64,000 bases of DNA. Origin: an uncultured Roseburia sp. Lineage in GTDB: Bacteria; Bacillota; Clostridia; Lachnospirales; Lachnospiraceae. Positions 59,640 through 64,000 of the stretch are shown in pieces (within the stretch, counting starts at the first letter, position 1; each line of letters starts with the position of its first letter). The stretch spans positions 1 through 64,000 of the forward strand of contig CAJTOI010000007.1 in NCBI GenBank assembly GCA_910577925.1. Reading direction: 5' to 3'. Both the position numbers and the translations under genes were made by a program. A model generated the notes under the pieces. It did not search any database, had not been told where the DNA came from, and saw only the letters and a list, made by a program, of their open reading frames with translations.

Positions 59640-60521
59640 ATGAAAAAGGTATTGTTTGTGTTTAATCCGCATTCGGGAAAGGCGCAGATTAAGAATTTCC
59701 TGCTGGAGATTGTGGATACGATGGTAAAAGCGGAGTGTGAGGTTACGATTTATCCGACGCAGAGTCAGGGGGACGCCGCGCGCGTGGTGGCGGAGGCATC
59801 GGAGGAGTATGAGGTCATTGTCTGCAGCGGCGGGGACGGCACGCTCGACGAGGCGGTGACCGGTATGATGCGCAGGGAAAAGCAGCTGCCGCTGGGATAT
59901 ATTCCCGCCGGGAGTACGAACGACTTTGCGACTTCGCTGGGGATTCCCCGCGATATGGTGCGCGCGGCGGAAATCGCTGTGACCGGTGAAAGCTTCCGCT
60001 GTGACATCGGCGCCTTCAATGAGGATTATTTTGTGTATGTCGCGGCCTTCGGGCTTTTTACGGAAGTGTCGTACAAGACCAGCCAGGAATGGAAAAACAT
60101 GCTGGGACATGCGGCGTATATCTTAGAGGGGGCAAAGCGCCTGTACGATATTCCGTCTTTTCTGATGCAGGTGGAATATAACAATAAACGGGTTCAGGAC
60201 GAGTTTATCTTCGGGATGATCAGCAATTCGACTTCCGTCGGCGGCTTTAAGGGGATGACGGGAAAGGATGTCCTCTTAGATGACGGCGTGTTCGAGGTTA
60301 CCCTGATTAAGAAGCCGCGCAATCCCATAGAACTCAACGAGATCATTGCGTCACTGATTAATCTGGTGGACGATACGGACATGGTATACTCCTTTAAAAC
60401 GAGCGAGGTGAAATTTCTGGCGCGCAGTCCGATTGCGTGGACGCTTGACGGCGAGTTCGGCGGCGAGCATAAGGAAGTTGTGGTGAAGAATCTGCGTCAG
60501 GCCATTGAGATTGTGACATGA
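59640..60521 (+). CDS. Diacylglycerol-kinase-family lipid kinase
   Basis: 293 residues from ATG 59640; 59631 is an alternative nine bases earlier. NPHSGKA near residue 9, SGGDGTLDEAV near 63 and PAGSTNDFATSLGI near 93 are the DAGK catalytic motifs, and the C-terminal beta-sandwich has TLDGEFGGEH. Likely phosphorylates a lipid such as diacylglycerol at the inner face of the membrane; the exact lipid is not determined. It follows crh by 17 bases. Confidence 0.88.
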   Translation: MKKVLFVFNPHSGKAQIKNFLLEIVDTMVKAECEVTIYPTQSQGDAARVVAEASEEYEVIVCSGGDGTLDEAVTGMMRREKQLPLGYIPAGSTNDFATSLGIPRDMVRAAEIAVTGESFRCDIGAFNEDYFVYVAAFGLFTEVSYKTSQEWKNMLGHAAYILEGAKRLYDIPSFLMQVEYNNKRVQDEFIFGMISNSTSVGGFKGMTGKDVLLDDGVFEVTLIKKPRNPIELNEIIASLINLVDDTDMVYSFKTSEVKFLARSPIAWTLDGEFGGEHKEVVVKNLRQAIEIVT

Positions 60522-60567
60522 GCTTTATCTGTCAAAATTTTAACTTTATTTTTCGAAAAAAGTAATA

Positions 60568-60573
60568 TATAAT
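60568..60573 (+). promoter_or_regulatory. -10 of fba promoter with palindrome in spacer
   Basis: TATAAT at 60568-60573, with a weak TTTATT 17 bp upstream. The spacer holds a 12-base palindrome TTTTTCGAAAAA at 60549-60560. Confidence 0.45.
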
Positions 60574-60632
60574 AGCGTTAGGGTAAACACTGCCGCGCAC
60601 GGCAGATGATTAATCGAATGGAGGAAGATCAA

Positions 60633-61499
60633 ATGTTAGTATCTGCAAAAGAAATGTTAGATAAGGCGAAAGCCGGTCACTATGCAGTCGGACAGTTCAA
60701 CATCAATAACCTTGAGTGGACAAAGTCGGTTCTTCTCGTCGCAGAAGAATTAAAGTCCCCGGTCATCTTGGGCGTGTCCGAGGGCGCCGGTAAATATATG
60801 ACCGGATTCGGAACGGTTGCGGCAATGGTGAGAGCGATGGATGCGGAGCTGGGGATTACGGTTCCCGTTGCGCTTCATCTTGATCACGGTACATACGAAG
60901 GCTGCTATAAATGCATTAAGGCAGGCTTTACATCCATCATGTTCGACGGTTCCCACTATCCGATTGAGGAGAACGTGGCGAAGACAAAAGAGCTTGTACA
61001 GGTTGCTCACGCGATGGGAATGTCCATTGAGGCTGAGGTAGGCTCCATCGGCGGTGAGGAAGACGGCGTTGTCGGTATGGGCGAGTGTGCGGACCCGCAG
61101 GAGTGCAAGAGCATCGCAGATCTCGGCGTCGACATGCTTGCAGCCGGCATCGGAAATATCCACGGCAAATACCCGGAGAACTGGGCGGGCTTAAGCTTTG
61201 AGACTTTAGACGCCATCCAGAAGCTGACCGGCGAGATGCCGTTGGTACTTCACGGCGGCACGGGTATTCCGGAAGATATGATTAAGAAGGCGATCTCGCT
61301 CGGCGTGGCGAAGATTAACGTAAATACCGAGTGCCAGCTTTCCTTTGCGGATGCGACACGCAAATATATCGAGGCAGGCAAGGATCTGGAGGGCAAAGGC
61401 TTTGACCCGCGCAAACTGCTTGCTCCGGGCGCGGAGGCGATCAAGGCGACGGTAAAAGAGAAAATGGAACTGTTCGGTTCGGTTGGAAAAGCGAATTAA
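60633..61499 (+). CDS. fba: Fructose-bisphosphate aldolase, class II
   Basis: Zinc-dependent aldolase of glycolysis. 288 residues from ATG 60633 (GGAGGA eight bases upstream); an earlier frame start at 60606 lacks a ribosome site. Zinc and substrate residues are in LHLDHGTYEG near 80, AEVGSIGGEEDG near 130, GNIHGKY near 175 and VLHGGTGIPE near 205. Single gene with promoter and terminator. Confidence 0.95.
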   Translation: MLVSAKEMLDKAKAGHYAVGQFNINNLEWTKSVLLVAEELKSPVILGVSEGAGKYMTGFGTVAAMVRAMDAELGITVPVALHLDHGTYEGCYKCIKAGFTSIMFDGSHYPIEENVAKTKELVQVAHAMGMSIEAEVGSIGGEEDGVVGMGECADPQECKSIADLGVDMLAAGIGNIHGKYPENWAGLSFETLDAIQKLTGEMPLVLHGGTGIPEDMIKKAISLGVAKINVNTECQLSFADATRKYIEAGKDLEGKGFDPRKLLAPGAEAIKATVKEKMELFGSVGKAN

Positions 61500-61510
61500 T
61501 ACGGAGAGAG

Positions 61511-61539
61511 ACGGCGCGGCCTTTGGCTGCGCCGTTTTT
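61511..61539 (+). terminator. fba terminator
   Basis: ACGGCGC and GCGCCGT with inner GCC/GGC around TTT, followed by a T-run. Confidence 0.85.
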
Positions 61540-61626
61540 GGGCACAGACAATTTTGCCAAAAAAAGTCGACCGCCTCTGCTTTTGTTGTCTAATATGGCA
61601 AAATTAGAAAAATAGCGGAATTTTAC

Positions 61627-61655
61627 TTGCAATTTAAAATAAAATATATTATCTT
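61627..61655 (+). promoter_or_regulatory. Probable glnN promoter
   Basis: TTGCAA at 61627-61632 and TATCTT at 61650-61655 are 17 bp apart in very AT-rich DNA. Confidence 0.45.
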
Positions 61656-61680
61656 AAGTTCAACGTAATAAAGACATGAC

Positions 61681-61731
61681 GAACAAGGGTGTTCCAGCAG
61701 GCTGTATCTGGCCGGGGATGCCCCTTTTTTT
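61681..61731 (+). terminator. Leader terminator before glnN
   Basis: GGGTGTT (61687-61693) pairs with GGATGCCC-side bases up to 61723, and CCAG/CTGG pair inside; seven T follow. The 5' arm overlaps a small hairpin GAAC-AAGGGT-GTTC at 61681-61694, so the two structures exclude each other. The gap to the start codon is 130 bases, and holds two further hairpins (CGCAT/ATGCG and TTCCGA/TCGGAA). Confidence 0.65.
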
Positions 61732-61860
61732 ATGAGAACGGGAAGAAAGGCGCAAATCGGCAGTTTCCGTATCACAAAAATGTACCGCATTCGGATGCGT
61801 CATGGCACAAATCAGAGGATTCCGATTTCGGGGATTCGGAAAAAGAAAGGATGTAGAATT

Positions 61861-63981
61861 ATGAGCGAAACAGGATATCTCAATGTAGCAGAAATCTTTG
61901 GCGAGAATGTATTTAACGATTCCGTGATGCAGGAGCGCCTGCCCAAGAAAGTTTACAAAAAACTAAAAGAAGTGATTCAGGAAGGAAGAGAGTTGGACCT
62001 TGAGACCGCGGATGTCGTCGCTCATGAGATGAAAGAGTGGGCGATTGAGAAGGGGGCTACACACTACACGCACTGGTTCCAGCCGCTTACCGGTGTCACG
62101 GCCGAGAAGCATGATTCGTTTATCACGGCTCCGATGGCAAACGGCAAGGTGCTGATGAGCTTTTCTGGAAAAGAGCTGATCAAGGGTGAGCCGGACGCAT
62201 CCTCCTTCCCCTCCGGCGGACTCCGCGCGACCTTCGAGGCCAGAGGCTACACCGCATGGGACTGTACCTCTCCGGCGTTTGTGCGGCAGGATGCGGCAGG
62301 TGCGACACTCTGCATTCCGACTGCGTTCTGCTCTTATAAAGGGGAGGCGCTTGATCAGAAGACGCCGCTGCTGCGCTCGATGGAGGCGATCAATACGCAG
62401 GCGATCCGTCTGATCCGTCTGTTTGGGAATGCGACATCAAAGAAAGTGACGCCATCCGTGGGTCCGGAGCAGGAATACTTTATCGTGGACAGAGAAAAGT
62501 ATCTGCAGAGAAAGGATCTGATCTTTACCGGACGTACCCTGTTTGGGGCGATGCCGCCAAAGGGTCAGGAGATGGAAGATCACTATTTCGGAGCCATCCG
62601 CGAGCGGATTGCCGCGTACATGAGGGACGTGAACACAGAACTCTGGAAACTCGGCGTCTCCGCCAAAACGCAGCACAATGAGGTTGCCCCGGCGCAGCAT
62701 GAACTGGCGCCGATTTATGCGGAGACCAATATCGCAGCGGATCACAATCAGCTGGTGATGGAGACGTTAAAAAAGGTTGCCGGACGCCACGGACTGCAGT
62801 GTCTGCTCCACGAGAAGCCGTTTGCGGGTGTGAACGGTTCCGGTAAGCACAATAACTGGTCGATCACGACCGACGACGGAATCAACTTGCTTGATCCCGG
62901 CAAGACGCCGCACGAGAATGTGCAGTTCCTGCTGATATTGACATGCGTCTTAAAGGCCGTTGACAAACATGCGGACCTGCTGCGCGAGTCCGCGGCGGAT
63001 GTCGGAAATGACCACAGACTGGGCGCGAATGAGGCGCCGCCCGCGATTATTTCCGTCTATCTCGGAGAGCAGCTGCAGGATGTGCTCACACAGCTTATCA
63101 GCACGGGGGAGGCGACGCACAGCATCAAAGGGCAGCGGCTTGAGACCGGTGTTAAGACGCTTCCCGACTTTATGAAGGACGCGACCGACCGGAACCGTAC
63201 CTCTCCGTTTGCATTTACCGGAAATAAATTTGAATTTCGTATGGTGGGATCGCAGGACTCGATCGCACAGTCGAATGTGGTGCTGAATACGATTGTTGCG
63301 GAAGCATTTGCAGAGGCCTGCGATGTCCTGGAAAAAGCAAGTGACTTTGAGCTGGCAGTACATGATTTGATTAAAAGAAATGCGACAGAGCATCAGAGGA
63401 TCGTATTTAACGGCAACGGCTACTCCGACGAGTGGGTCGAGGAAGCCGAAAAGCGCGGACTTCCGAATATCAAATCGATGGTGGACGCGATTCCGGCGCT
63501 GAATACCGAAAAGGCGGTAGCGCTGTTTGAACGGTTTAAGGTATTCACCCGGGCCGAGCTTGACTCCCGCGTGGAGATCGAGTATGAGACCTACGCGAAA
63601 GCGATTAACATCGAGGCGCGGGCGATGATCGACATTGCGACAAAGCAGATTATCCCGGCGGTTATCCGCTACACGACAGTGCTCGCGGAGTCCATTGTCT
63701 CGGTAAAAACCGCCTGTGACGCAGATGTCAGCGTACAGACCGAAATCTTGACGGAGGTTTCCGATTTGCTTGCAGATTCGAAACTTGCGCTCGCAAAGCT
63801 GCAGGAGGCTGCGGAGTCCGCGGCGGCAATGGGAGAAGGCAGAGAACAGGCCGTATACTATCACGATGTCGTGAAGGCAGCGATGGATGAGCTTCGCAAG
63901 CCGGTCGACAGGCTGGAGATGCTGGTTGATAAGTCCATGTGGCCGATGCCGTCCTACGGGGATCTTATCTTTGAAGTATAA
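61861..63981 (+). CDS. glnN: Type III glutamine synthetase
   Basis: Makes glutamine from glutamate, ammonia and ATP. At 706 residues it is the GSIII type, not the ~450-residue GlnA. The N-terminal GSIII segment is followed by the catalytic core with GPEQEYFIVD (metal Glu), NEVAPAQHELAP, NGSGKHNNWS (metal His), and FEFRMVGSQDS. ATG 61861 follows AAAGGA; the long frame upstream starts inside the terminator T-run and is not used. The leader with a terminator suggests control by antitermination. Confidence 0.95.
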   Translation: MSETGYLNVAEIFGENVFNDSVMQERLPKKVYKKLKEVIQEGRELDLETADVVAHEMKEWAIEKGATHYTHWFQPLTGVTAEKHDSFITAPMANGKVLMSFSGKELIKGEPDASSFPSGGLRATFEARGYTAWDCTSPAFVRQDAAGATLCIPTAFCSYKGEALDQKTPLLRSMEAINTQAIRLIRLFGNATSKKVTPSVGPEQEYFIVDREKYLQRKDLIFTGRTLFGAMPPKGQEMEDHYFGAIRERIAAYMRDVNTELWKLGVSAKTQHNEVAPAQHELAPIYAETNIAADHNQLVMETLKKVAGRHGLQCLLHEKPFAGVNGSGKHNNWSITTDDGINLLDPGKTPHENVQFLLILTCVLKAVDKHADLLRESAADVGNDHRLGANEAPPAIISVYLGEQLQDVLTQLISTGEATHSIKGQRLETGVKTLPDFMKDATDRNRTSPFAFTGNKFEFRMVGSQDSIAQSNVVLNTIVAEAFAEACDVLEKASDFELAVHDLIKRNATEHQRIVFNGNGYSDEWVEEAEKRGLPNIKSMVDAIPALNTEKAVALFERFKVFTRAELDSRVEIEYETYAKAINIEARAMIDIATKQIIPAVIRYTTVLAESIVSVKTACDADVSVQTEILTEVSDLLADSKLALAKLQEAAESAAAMGEGREQAVYYHDVVKAAMDELRKPVDRLEMLVDKSMWPMPSYGDLIFEV

Positions 63982-64000
63982 GGAACAAAAGAGGCGCAGA

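Noticed and set aside
61732..61860. 43-codon N-terminal extension of glnN
   Set aside because: It starts directly after the leader terminator T-run, has no ribosome site, and its sequence does not look like the start of GSIII.

Overview
The window looks like a chromosomal segment of an anaerobic, spore-forming Firmicute of the class Clostridia, most likely Lachnospiraceae. The evidence is the conserved sporulation/division block (rqcP-yabP-yabQ-divIC, then spoIIE-tilS-hpt-ftsH), a type III glutamine synthetase, a CotS-like coat protein, an HPr kinase with a Crh-like partner, a GlpP-type glycerol operon, two membrane FtsH proteases, and several small protein families known from this group. Species cannot be named from the sequence alone.

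Layout. Positions 1-2160 are visibly AT-rich and accessory: the tail of a receiver-domain protein, a DUF3781 protein, a frameshifted small membrane protein, a 31-residue membrane peptide and a decayed IS3-family element. The element's right side is lost, and its junction near 2160 cuts the 5' end of a leucine-rich-repeat gene. From there the DNA becomes GC-richer. A surface lipoprotein (beta-helix type) follows, then housekeeping genes: dihydrouridine synthase, shikimate kinase, LysM/M23 peptidase, murA, a convergent HD-GYP protein, metK under a SAM-I riboswitch, a two-component pair, a pseudouridine synthase, proS-cca-cotS, a PEGA lipoprotein and pgcA. Next is hup and the sporulation/division block with spoIIE, tilS, hpt and ftsH (22.3-30.1 kb).

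The middle (30-42 kb) carries a chemoreceptor, tRNA-Tyr, a metallophosphoesterase, a GGDEF protein, a P-type Ca2+-type ATPase, tRNA-Phe/tRNA-Gly on the minus strand, a YvyF-like protein, murI and several unrecognised proteins. At 42-46 kb lies a minus-strand glycerol-3-phosphate oxidation operon (two FAD oxidoreductases, a DUF1667 protein, GlpP) with a terminator in its leader, divergent from a WYL-domain regulator. The right third has a metallopeptidase, pyrG (minus), ftsH2-uvrC, hprK, an M18 aminopeptidase, murB-rapZ-whiA-crh, a lipid kinase, fba and glnN with a terminator-bearing leader.

How it fits together. Cell-wall precursor genes (murA, murB, murI) are scattered among translation and central-carbon genes. 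The hprK/crh pair and the glp operon point to carbon control through HPr-Ser phosphorylation and antitermination. RNA-level control is prominent: a SAM-I riboswitch (metK), a probable GlpP-controlled leader (glp), an attenuator-like leader (glnN) and a terminator overlapping a promoter (metK/kinase). I see no CRISPR array, prophage, integrase or defence island. The most notable observations are the spoIIE promoter architecture, the glnN and glp leaders, the Crh-like protein with Glu at the His15 site, and several structured intergenic elements.
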